A DNA stretch of 64,000 nt from Bugulina stolonifera (taxonomy: Eukaryota > Bryozoa > Gymnolaemata > Cheilostomatida > Bugulidae). Below, one piece after another: positions 41,201 through 53,200 of this stretch (positions within the stretch are counted from its first letter, which is position 1; each line of letters opens with the position of its first letter). The position numbers and the translations under genes were made by a program. Location of the stretch: contig OW285195.1 of NCBI GenBank assembly GCA_935421135.1, positions 7,106,701 through 7,170,700 on the forward strand. Direction: 5' to 3'. Below the pieces are notes generated by a model. The model saw only the letters and a program-made list of their open reading frames with translations, was not told the DNA's origin and did no database searches.

Positions 41201-44200
41201 CAATGTACAAGCATGTGTAAACCCAATGCATATATTACCACATATTTGCTCATAAATATACATGTGCATGTGATTAAAATATCTTGACTCGGACGTGATG
41301 GAGTTTTCTCCCCGTGTAAGTATTATGCTAGTCATAAAAAATAATAAAGAATTGAGTAGCGAATGGTTTGAAGAACATAATGTAAGGGGTAATAACTTCC
41401 ACTGTTTAAAGTCAATAACTACAGACGTCAGAGTAGGATGGAGTTGGCCAATACATAAAGACCTTGTCTCATATCAAAGCACTGACTGTGCTGTTTGTCT
41501 TACATTCAGCAAATTCAACACAAAATTTCAGCAGAAATTCCCGAGACATCGCGTCATTCGGTGAATAAAAGATTGACATTTGGCAGTGGTGTCATATTTT
41601 TATTCTTCACTTTCATTTCACCCTTCAAATGTTTTTGTGTCAAAATAAAAGAGAGTTTATAAATTATTTGTAGCCATTCAAGATGATTTATTGCACCGAT
41701 CACAATTTTTAAAAAGATGTAATTGTTTTTGAGCTGTATAATCTTAAAAAGAAATACAAATCAGTGAGAGTCATTTGCTGAACTCGTAAAATTTATTGTT
41801 TTTTTAAAGAATTTTCATTATAACCTAAATTTGAGAAAAGTTAGGGAAAAAATAAACCAGGGCCCAACACCTACATTCTTAGAGATAATTTTATATGTGC
41901 AGTGCAGCTTGTATACACCAATGTTACGTCAGGCTCACTATTATACGTAATATGCTGCCCCACCAGTTTTTCTACACTTGTAAAACACCACCCACGTTCT
42001 TTCTACCCCCTGTGACCCTTATCATCTCTCACACACACCCCACGACTCACTGTCCATCCCTCTGGCATCCTTCCAATCTAGCTTCCTAATGCCTCCTACT
42101 TGGTGTACCTCCCTATACTTTAGTCACAGAGACTGTGTGGAATATGAATGCGTGAACATCTAATATGAATATGGAATATATGCACACATTGTACAGGAAT
42201 TACACATGTGACTGGTGGGACCACAGACTACTGGCCTTGTCTGATGAATCGAAACTGTCTGCGTTGGAAATTCACCACTTGATCCTATAAATTAACGCAG
42301 TTACTAAACGCTGACACACGGCAAAAGGGTCCAATGATTGTCCCCTTTCACACATTTGAGATTTAGTTTCTTAATTGAAGATCAGATGCATTGCATTTCT
42401 GCAGTTGGTACATCTGGTACAAAATATGCATCAGACAACTTGTTATATTGATAGGAGTGACTCAGACGGAGTTACAGTATATCTGCACATGGCTCTTGAG
42501 TCTAGTACATGAGAATAGCAATAACTGCCAAAACACTTCTACACTTCACAGATAAGTGTCTGAAATTAATTTATCAACCCATTTCCATATTCACTAGATT
42601 GATCATAGACAACCAGATCCACAGCTAACATGGTATCTGTACGAAGCCCTGTGAATCAGATGGATGGGCATGCTCCGCAAGAATGGGCTCTTCTACAAAG
42701 AGTGACACCTGCTGAACAAGACTAGCAAGGTACTCTTTCCATATTCACAGTAACAAGACCGGCAAGGTACTCTTTATGTATTCATTGCGACAAGACCAAC
42801 AAGACACTCTTGCTGAATTCACTGCGACAAGATAAATAAGAATTCTTTTTTGTGTTCACTGCAACAAGACCAGCAAGGTTCCCTTTTTGCTGCATCCAAT
42901 ATAGCAAAACCAGAAGGTACTGTTGCTGTATCGACTGTGACAAGACCAGAAATAAGGCACTCTCTCTGTATCAACTATGGCAAGACCAGCAAGGTACTCT
43001 TACTGCTTTCACTATGAGAGGAATAGATAGGTAGAGATGATACCAGTATGATTTGGCAGACGTCCCATGTTTCACAATAAATTGATTTAATATGCAAATG
43101 AGAAGTTGGTTTGCTTCAAGGCTTGCTGTTCCATCTCTTGTATGATATGTAGATATTCAGCTTAGAACCTTGTAAATGCTATGCTAGCTTTTGTTTATGA
43201 TACTTTTAGCCATTACTACCATTTCAAACTGAACCTATAGCAGCAACAGCTAAATTAGCCAACTTGGCTGGAACCTATAACCCCATAGTAGTATAGTCAG
43301 TGCACTTCTAGACAGACACGCACTCATTGACCCCTGTTTTCAACCAATCACAAGCCGGTATTTCCGATTTCAACCAATCACAGAAGAGCACAAAAATTTT
43401 GCACACGACCTTGCCAAGGTCACCCCAAAATCCCCCCTTCTGATTGGTCGAAAAAACATTTGCACACTTGACCCCGAACCCGGCCACGACCCCTTCCCTT
43501 CCTCCTTCCCACCCTCCTCCCCTCCCCCTCCCCCACCTCCCACTCCTCCCTCCTCCCCGCCACCACCCTCGTCCCGTCCGCGCCACCGCCGTCGCCGCCG
43601 CCGCCACCGCCGCCCTCACCACCGCCGCCGCCGCCGCCACCACCACCGCCCTCACCACCGTCGCCGCCACCGCCGCCGCCGCCACCACCGCCACCACCAC
43701 CACCGCCGCCACCACCACCACCGCCACCGCCGCCGCCGCCGCCACCACCACCACCACCACCGCCGCCGCCGCCGCCGCCATCACCGTCATCACCGCCACC
43801 CCTCCTCCGCCGCCGCCCACCCTCCCCCCCGCAACCCCCACTCACCCGAACGACCAATCGTTTGAGGCGGTCAAGCCGCGTCCGCCCACGTTGCGTGCGG
43901 CGCCGACCGTACACGTGGAGGCGACGCCGGTGCCCCGTATCCACCGGGCCAAGCGACTAGGCAGCGGCCCGCCGCTTCTCCCGAGCCCTCCACTCGAAAA
44001 GCTTGTGATCTAAACGAGCGAATTCGGCTGCGCTTCTTCGCCTATAACTCTCATTAGCGATAAGAAGAAGTACTACGGAAGGCTTGGTTTCAGCGATAAG
44101 AAGAAGTACTACGGAAGGCTTGGTTTATGATGTGCATTGCATTGTTAATAAAGAAATGTGTAAAGTCTCGGCTATAAATATACTGATGGGAAGAAGGGTT

Positions 44201-47200
44201 GTTTCTATAATATACATTGTATTGACAACAAAGAACCGTGTGCATGTGTTAAGTCAGCATATATATATATAATGCATTAAATAAACTTTTCACAATGGTG
44301 ACAATAGAATGAATAAAAGATTGTGTACACGTGTTAAAACACAATTGAAAGAATAAAAGACACATATTTAAAAGAGTATGTCATATCTGTTATTAGCAAG
44401 GAAGTCTGTGTGCATGTGTTAAGACAGTGTATATTATACATTAGATAAAATTTTCACAATAGTAGCAATAGAATAAATAAAAGGTTGTGTGCATGTGTTA
44501 AGTCAGCATTATGTAATATATTAAATAAACTTTTTACAATAGTAGCAATAGAATAAATAAAAGATTGAGTGTATGTGTTAAGTCAGCATTATGTAATACA
44601 TTAAATACACTTTTTACAACACTAGCAATAGAATGAATAAAAAAAGCTACATATGTAAAGGAGTATGTCATAGCTATTGTTAGCAAGAAAAGTCTGTGTA
44701 CATGTGTTAAGGGCAGCATATATAATACATTAAATAAACTTTTCACAATAGTAGCAATAGAATAAATAGAGATTGTGTACACATGTTGAAATATCATTAT
44801 AATATGATTTAAACACAATTGAAAGAATAAAAGACACATATGTAAAGGAGTATGTCATAGCTATTATAGCAAGAGACAGCTGTGTGCATGTGTTAAGTCA
44901 GCACATATAATACATTAAACAAACTTTTTACAAAAGTAGCAATAGAATGTATAAAAGGATGTGTATAAGTGTTAGAATACCATTATATAATAATTTAAAA
45001 AATAATTTAAAAAAATCCTCACTGATTTGATATCACATAAAAGTAAATGCAGAGGGAATGAGACACTACAGAGAGAGAGAGTGGGAGAAAGAGAGTGGGA
45101 GAAAAAAGAAAAGATGATTAGAGCTTTTCTTCACTGACTCGAAGGTAAGCTTCAGCTTGTGCTATTACCTCTCTGTGATACCCATTCTTCTTGAGATGAA
45201 AAATGGCAGAGCGGTAATACTCAACTGCTCCAGAGAAAAAAGATGGGGGGAGTCTGCTTCGATCAACTAGTTCACTGACAGTCTCCTCTTCTATGGGGGT
45301 AATAGTGGTGGGGGTATTAAGATTGAGTTCAGACGAACAAGAAGGAGATTGCGAGCTAAGTAGCTCTCTTCCAAAAGAAAGAGAGGGTGAAGCTAAAGAA
45401 AAGGAAGAAGTGGTAGTAGTAGAAGTAGTAATAAAAGTAGGTATTGAAAGACTAGTAATTGTATTATTAGACCTTCCAAGAGAAAAAGAGGGTGAATCTA
45501 AGAAAAAGAGTGGAGCAGGTGAAGAGGTGGGAGTAGAAGTAGGTATCGAAACAGTGGTAACTGTATCATCAAATCTTTCAGGAGAATGAGAGGGTGAATG
45601 TGAAGAAAAGAGTGGGGGAAAAGAAGCAGTAGAAGGAGTGGTAGTAATGGTAGTAGTAATAGTAGTAGTTGTAAGAGAAGAAGTAGAGGTGGTAATGTCT
45701 CCATTAGTAAGAGAGTTACTGATGGAAGAAGCATCTGAATCAAAATGATGGTGAGAAGGGAGAGGAAATTGTGAAGAGCACACCCCAGACTTTACAGATC
45801 TTTCAGGAGAATGAGAGGGTGAATGTGAAGAAAAGAGTGGAGGAAAAGAAGTAGTAGAAGGAGTAGTAGTAATAGTAGTAGTTGTAAGAGAAGAAGTAGA
45901 GATGGAAATGTCTCCATTAGTAAGAGAGTTACTGATGGAAGAAGCATCTGAATCAAAATGACGGTGAGAAGGGAGAGGAAATTGTGAAGAGCACACCCCA
46001 GACTTTAAAGAGAATGGAGTAGTAGACATCCCCTTAAAGAAGGGAGGGTATACTACCCCACCAACAGTTGTTGGAGTGTATGCGGGGATGAGTATTTTGG
46101 AAGGTGGAGAGTGACCAGTGACCCTTTGCAAAAAGGATATGGTCTTTTTTAGTGAATAGATATCTGTTAGAAAGCGTGTGTTGAATGAGATGTGTCGGTG
46201 ACAGGGCTTTCCATCAATATGATGATTAGATGGAAAGTTGTAGTGTCTATTCATCCCCTCATCATCTACTGTTATGTGATAGCAAAAACAGATTCGGAGC
46301 AAAAAATGCTGTTGAATGTGGACACCTCGTCGGTGCCCAACATTCTTATTGCATAAAAAACAGGGGTCATCCGATTCAAATGGCTTTGTTAGTGACATCT
46401 CCAGTCTTCTTTTTGTCTCATCACTAACAAAGACATAGAATCTTAGACCCCCCTTACATATCGACTTTGCTCTGAGTCCTAAAAAAGAAAGAAAATAACA
46501 AGAATAAGTGAGAGAGAACATATGACTTACTTGTAAATCAGAAAAAAAAAAAAGATTCTAAATCTACAAATAGATACTAAATCATTCTTACCTATCTCGA
46601 AGCCATCTACTCCCCCACATTGTTCAAATAAAGCAATCTCTTCTTCCCCTAGTTCTGTTTCTTTTTCATTCTATAATGTAAATAAAATGTGCAGTGACTA
46701 ATTAACAAACTACATTAACATAGCTATTTGTAATATATGGTTTTTGAAGAATTTGATGAAAAAACTGGCACTCTAAGTACTAAGCAAGTCTACTAAAGCC
46801 TGTCTATTTACTCACATAAAGAGAAATACATCATCAACATAAGAAAACCAGTTGTAATTTATGTTATATTTTTTCACATAAGAAAAGAAAAAAAAAAAAG
46901 TGTCTTATTGATAAAAATAATACATAAGAAAGAAAGTGCAATACTTATAATAAAAATATCACTAATCTTTAACATCTTAGACATGGTAAGAGACTTATAG
47001 AATTAGAGAAAATCATACTATGACTAATTAACATCTGGTTTTAAAAAGGAAGTAGTCTCTTTTGACATTCTAGACATGGTAAGAGGCTTATAGTATAAAA
47101 AAGTACATCATCATTATGTGTAACTAACATGTACTTCTGCAGAAATGTCAGTAATCTCCTTTGACATCTTAGAAACCCAACACCATAGTGGATTGAAGGT

Positions 47201-50200
47201 GTAATGCATGTGTGAACAAATAAGATAATAGACTAACCATTTCTGGAGATGGGATTCTTTTCCTCGAGATTCGTCTTCTGTCTTCCGAGTCGTACGTAAT
47301 CATATACTTCGTACCTTTTTTTGATGTTTTAATTTTTCTTATATATTTCTTTCTTTGATATTTAGATGTAGAAGCCTGTAAGTATATGTAGAGTAATAAA
47401 CATATACCAAAGCATAAGTCAAGTAAACGGAACTACTAATGCAACATAGTTACTAAACAAAGAAAATAAGAATGAATAAAAATATATAGGAAACATGAGC
47501 ATAGTGGTAGTGTACAAGTCAAGTATACAAAAATACTAATCCCTATAGTTATTGAGCAAGAGAATAAGAATACTGATAACAACTACTTTTAGAATGAATA
47601 GCATAGGCAAGTTAAATAACAAGTAATAATATATACTAAAGCCTTAACTGTGTGGATAAAACCACCAACTCACCATAGTCACTGGGGAATAGAAACAAGA
47701 ACAGATAAACAGAACATGTGTTAGCAAGAATTAATTTCGAAGTGAATAATCAGTATAAGACAGAAAAAAACCAAAAATACCACCCCTTACTTTTTATGTG
47801 TTTTTCAACCAATTGAGTCTTTCTGATGGTAAGCTCCTCCCAAACAGAGAGATAAATTACTCTTGTGTTAGTGCAGATCTATTTATTAGAATTAATCAGT
47901 TAGTCTTTTTAGCTTCAAGTTCATCCTAAGTAGTGTAATAAATCACTTTGGTGTAGACCTATTTATTAGAATTATTCAGTTAATCTTTTTAGCAACAAGT
48001 TCATCCCAAGTAGTGTAATAAATCACTTTAGTGCAGACCTATTCATTAGAATTATCCAGTTAATCTTTTTAGCAGCAAGTCCACCCCAAGTATTGTGATA
48101 GGCCACTTTAGTACAGTATAGTCTTGGATGTAGAGTATAGGCTACACTTGATAATATACTTCTTTGCTAGGATGTACAAGTATAGTCAGTACAAGTGGTA
48201 ATAAACTGTTTTGATACTTATTACCCTACTAGTGGTATAACTACTCATATTGAAAATAAATCTCACCACTTATAAAGTTTCTAAGCTATGGTCACACTAA
48301 TTGTAGTATAGACAGAGCAGATCTCTACACACATGCTTTCATGTTGAGAATCAAAACAGTTTAATATATAAGCTTACAAAGTTTCTAAGCCCTGGACATA
48401 CCAAAGGAGAATTATACCACTACTAAAATATAATTAGCCCCAATGTTAACTCAAATGAGTAAGTTCATATTAAAATACATATTAAAATAGCTAGGATGTA
48501 CTAGTATAGCCAGTACAAGTGGTAATAAACTGTTTTGATACTTATTACACTACTAGTGGTATAACTACTCATATTGAAAAAAATCTCACCACATATAAAG
48601 CTTCTAAGCTCCGGTCACACAAATTGTAGTATAGACAGATCAGATCTCTACATACTTGCTCTCATGTTGAGAATCAAAACAGTTTAATACATAAGCTTAC
48701 AAAGTTTCTAAGCTCTAGTCATACCAAGGGAGTATTATATCACTACTAAAATAGAATTAGTCCCAATGTTAACTCAAATGAGTAAATTCATACTAAAATA
48801 CATATTAAAATAAGTTTACTCACCATATTAATTGTTGAGTGATGTTTATTCAGAGAAATTAGTAAATATCCACAGAGTTGCAAGTCTTTACTAGGTGGTT
48901 GAGTGGTAATGATAAAAATCCTCTCTCACGCTTGCTTTTATGGAAATCTCTGTCCAATCAGAAGTGATTTGCCTTTTTTTAGTCTGATTTATTGCATCCC
49001 GATGTGATTCGATGTAACCCGATGTAACCCGATGTAACCCGATGTAACCCGATGTAACCCGATGTAACCCGATGTAACCCGATGTAACCCGATGTAACCC
49101 GATGTAACCCGATGTAACCCGATGTGTTTTCGACCTCCCCCGATGTGTTTTCGACCTCCCCCGATGTGATTCGATGTGTCTCGATGTGTTTTCGACCTCC
49201 CCCGATGTGATTCGATGTGTCCCGATGTGTTTTCGACCTTCCCCGATGTGACCCGATGTAACCCGATGTAACCCGATGTAACCCGATGTGTTTTTTACCT
49301 CCCCCGATGTGTTTTCGACCTCCCCCGATGTGATTCGATGTGTCTCGATGTGTTTTTGACCTTCCCCGATGTAACCCGATGTGTTTTTGACCTCCCCCGA
49401 TGTGATTCGATGTGTCCCGATGTGTTTTCGACCTCCCCCGATGTGATTCGATGTGTTTTCGACCTCCCCCGATGTGATTCGATGTGTTTTCGACCTCCCC
49501 CGATGTGATTCAATGTGTTTTCGACCTCCCCCGATGTGATTCGATGTGTCCCGATGTGTTTTCGACCTCCCCCGATGTGTTTTCGACCTCCCCCGATGTG
49601 ATTCGATGTGTTTTCGACCTCCCCCGATGTGATTCGATGTGTTTTCGACCTCCCCCGATGTGATTCGATGTGTTTTCGACCTCCCCCGATGTGATTCGAT
49701 GTGTTTTCGGCCTCCCCCGATGTGATTCGATGTGTTTTCGACCTCCTCCGATGTGTTTTCGACCTCCCCCGATGTGATTCGATGTGTTTTTGACCTCCCC
49801 CGATGTGATTCGATGTGTCCCGATGTGTTTTCGACCTCCCCCGATGTGATTCGATGTGTCCCGATGTGTTTTCGACCTCCCCCGATGTGATTCGATGTGT
49901 CCCGATGTGTTTTCGACCTCTCCCGATGTGTTTTCGACCTTTCCCGATGTATTTCGATGTTTCCCTATGTGTTTTCGATCTTTCCCGATGTGATTCGATG
50001 CACTCTGATGTGTTTCCAATGCACTCCAATGTATATGCTGTTAGCCAATCAGCTTTATTTGTATCTTTTTATTCACTATATAAAGAGAGGTGGAAACAGT
50101 AGTTTAGTTAACTCTTTCTAGCTCCAGTCTGTTCTTAATAGAAATTAAAGAAGGTTAGCACACAAATAGCATGGAAAGTGGATATGGATCAAGCGAGTAT

Positions 50201-53200
50201 AGCAACAAGCTAATGACTCCTATAAACCAAGAGCTGATGAAGGTAACAGTGGAAAGATGTACAGAACAAAGCAAGTATGAGAATAAAGACTTATTTGAGG
50301 GGGTGTCTGAGCTCTTTCTCCAAAAAAGCTTACCTCTAGATTGGCAGAAATGGGATCCTTTAACCGATATTCGTAATAAGCTTAGCACACAGTTACTAGA
50401 AGAAATTCGTTCTATCTTTTGGGAGCAAGATGGAAAGGATGAAGAGTTGTAAGTTATACATACTTCCAACTATTTTTTTTTTTTTTTTTTTGTTTCGTAT
50501 TGTCTTTTATGATCAAAATAAAATATGATAGACAAATTTCCCATATAACTACCTCTCAACTATGTGAAAAACAAATATCATGCTAAATGATGTAGTGAGG
50601 TACTAGAAGCAGCCCGAGATAGAGATGAGAGAGCCATTGCACTCGCGGTATTTGTTGCGAGGAGTCACAAACAACTGAATACAAAGAATGCGAATCGGCA
50701 GACATTACTTCACCTAACTGTACAGTCTTATTGTTCGGATTCACTAATTCGTCTCATCATCACAAGGGGAGCGGATGGAGCAATAGCCGATGCTTGGGGT
50801 TAGTGTTTTATAGCACCAATGTTTGCATGCATTGCTTGTTAAAAAATATAGTATTGCAAAACTTGTAACAATTCGATACTTATCTATATTGCTAATGTTT
50901 ATTTGGAAGGTGACACCCCCCTTCACATTGCTGCACGTCTGGGTAGAGCTAAGGTTATTCATGCTCTAACCACAAGTTTGACCAGAGCAGAAGTAAAGCA
51001 TCCATACTTCAGAGTTCCTTACAAATCACTTCCCCAAGACAATGTACAGAGCTACAATCATGATGGAAGGAGTGTAGTCCACCTCATTGTTGAAACAGCG
51101 CATAGCAGCAAGCATAGAGAGGCACTAAAAGTACTAAAAAAAAAATACTCGGGCTGACTTAGATATGAGGGTAAGTGAATACATTACAGTGGAATAAAAG
51201 TAGAGTAGATCGAATTGATAAGTTAGATGGGGAGTTTAATTCTATTCTCTTGTTTGATATTATAGCGAATGGGAGATGGGTATGCCCCATCTCACATTGC
51301 CATAGAGAATGAAGACTACGAATGTCTACATACATGTCTAAGATTGGGAGCTGATTCTGAAGTTCGTAACTACAAAAGTGAAACTCCTCAACAACTAGCT
51401 CACCTCTACAAATCAGCAGATATGGTAAGGGACCAACAACATAAAGAAGTATAGATTTCTTGCTTTGTCCACCTTGAGTGATATTCGTCTGAGTAAAAAA
51501 CTAAAATCATCTTGTAGGTAAGACTGTGTCAAGAGTTTGGAGCTGGAGCATATCAATTAGAGTATGCTGAGACCGAAGTCGTAAACATTATAGCTCCTAC
51601 GACTTCTGATGAAGATGAGTAATAAGTACCTAAACCCCTCTTTTATTTATTCTATTGCTACTATTGTGAAGTTTATTTAATATATTACATAATGCTGACT
51701 TAACACATGCACACAACCTTTTATTTATTCTATTGCTACCATTGTGAAAAGTTTATCTAATGTATAATATACACTGTCTTAACACATGTACACAGACTTT
51801 CTTGCTAATAACAGATATGACATACTCTTTTAAATATGTGTCTTTTATTCTTTCAATTGTGTTTTAACACGTGTACACAATCTTTTATTCATTCTATTGT
51901 CACCATTGCGGAAAGTTTATTTAATGTATTATATATGCTGACTTAACACATGCACACGTTTCTTTATTGTCAATACAATGTATATCATAGAACCAACCCT
52001 TCTTCCCATCAGTGTATTTATAGCCAAGACTTTACACATTTCTTTATTAACAATGCGATGCACATCATAAACCATCCCTTCCGTAGTACTTCTTCTTATC
52101 GCTAATGAGAGTTATAGGCGAAGAAGCGCAGCCGAATTCGCTCGTTTAGATCACAAGCTTTTCGAGTGGAGGGCTCGGGAGAAGCGGCGGGCCGCTGCCT
52201 AGTCGCTTGGCCCGGTGGATACGGGGGCACCGGCGTCGCCTCCACGTGTACGGTCGGCGCCGCACGCAACGTGGGCGGACGCGGCTTGACCGCCTCAAAC
52301 GATTGGTCGTTCGGGTGAGTGGGGGTTGCGGGGGGGAGGGTGGGCGGCGGTGGAGGAGGGGTGGCGGTGATGACGGTGATGGCGGCGGCGGCGGCGGCGG
52401 TGGTGGTGGTGGTGGTGGCGGCGGCGGCGGCGGTGGCGGTGGTGGTGGTGGCGGCGGTGGTGGTGGTGGCGGTGGTGGCGGCGGCGGCGGTGGCGGTGGT
52501 GAGGGCGGTGGTGGTGGCGGCGGCGGCGGCGGTGGTGAGGGCGGCGGTGGCGGCGGCGGCGACGGCGGTGGCGCGGACGGGACGAGGGCGGTGGCGGGGA
52601 GGAGGGAGGAGTGGGAGGTGGGGGAGGGGGAGGGGAGGAGGGTGGGAAGGAGGAAGGGAAGGGGTCGTGGCCGGGTTCGGGGTCAAGTGTGCAAATGTTT
52701 TTTCGACCAATCAGAAGGGGGGATTTTGGGGTGACCTTGGCAAGGTCGTGTGCAAAATTTTTGTGCTCTTCTGTGATTGGTTGAAATCGGAAATACCGGC
52801 TTGTGATTGGTTGAAAACAGGGGTCAATGAGTGCGTGTCTGTCTAGAAGTGCACTGACTATACTACTCCCCATGTTCCACACACCAATGGCCAAGAGTCT
52901 ACTGCTGCCCCACCCTGCCACTAGGCAATACAAGTACATTACATGATAGCCAGCTTGTTTCTATAGATATCCATATTGCTGCCAGGCATCCCATGGTGAA
53001 TTACATTATATTATTAAAAAGCAAAAAAACTGAAAAGACATGGGTGTTGTACTGATACCATGCATATAATATGTAAGTCAGGACGAAAATGGTTCTGTGA
53101 CTTATGGCTTATTTTCATGTACACCTTAACAATATCACTCACTTACCCACACACTCACCAGATTATACTCCTCGACGTGACCAGCCCCTTGCAGCTTGCA

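Larger units (their letters stand above)
43287..52867. mobile_element. 9581-bp element with 1.2-kb TIRs and two cargo genes (Polinton-like termini)
   Basis: Both ends read inward as AGTAGTATAGTCAGTGCACT. The inverted repeats are about 1277 bp (left) and 1228 bp (right), and a perfect 6-bp duplication flanks them. Termini starting 5'-AG, long TIRs and a 6-bp duplication are the published signature of Maverick/Polinton elements. However, I find no DNA polymerase B, integrase, FtsK-type ATPase, protease or capsid frame, and the length is below the usual 15-20 kb. It may be a non-autonomous derivative or a different superfamily. Inside are a divergent pair of spliced genes, a 1-kb GATGT array and several minisatellites. 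The outermost 190 bp of the arms appear identical, suggesting recent insertion or arm homogenisation. It lies in the 21-kb SHANK intron, in neither exon. Confidence 0.88.

Noticed and set aside
43308..44013. Long open frames of 170-190 codons on both strands in the left TIR, and matching ones at 52102-52939
   Set aside because: They come from CCG/CCA triplet tracts that stay open in several frames, giving poly-Ala, poly-Gly or Pro/His proteins. No splice or domain evidence.
45118..48826. Rel homology domain in the orphan cargo protein
   Set aside because: I looked for the RxxRxxCEG recognition loop and the dimerisation domain pattern because of the IkB-like neighbour. Neither is present.
49295..50029. 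244-codon minus-strand frame rich in SHRGRSKTHR-like repeats, and overlapping frames
   Set aside because: A by-product of the 10/21-bp CGATGT array. It changes with unit number and lies between two promoters.
48998..50035. CRISPR array or telomeric tract
   Set aside because: Units are contiguous without unique spacers, the context is eukaryotic, and GATGTAACCC is not a telomere repeat in an interstitial block of this composition.
43287..52867. Complete autonomous Maverick/Polinton
   Set aside because: Termini and duplication fit, but no PolB, integrase, ATPase, protease or capsid frame is visible in the 7 kb between the arms.
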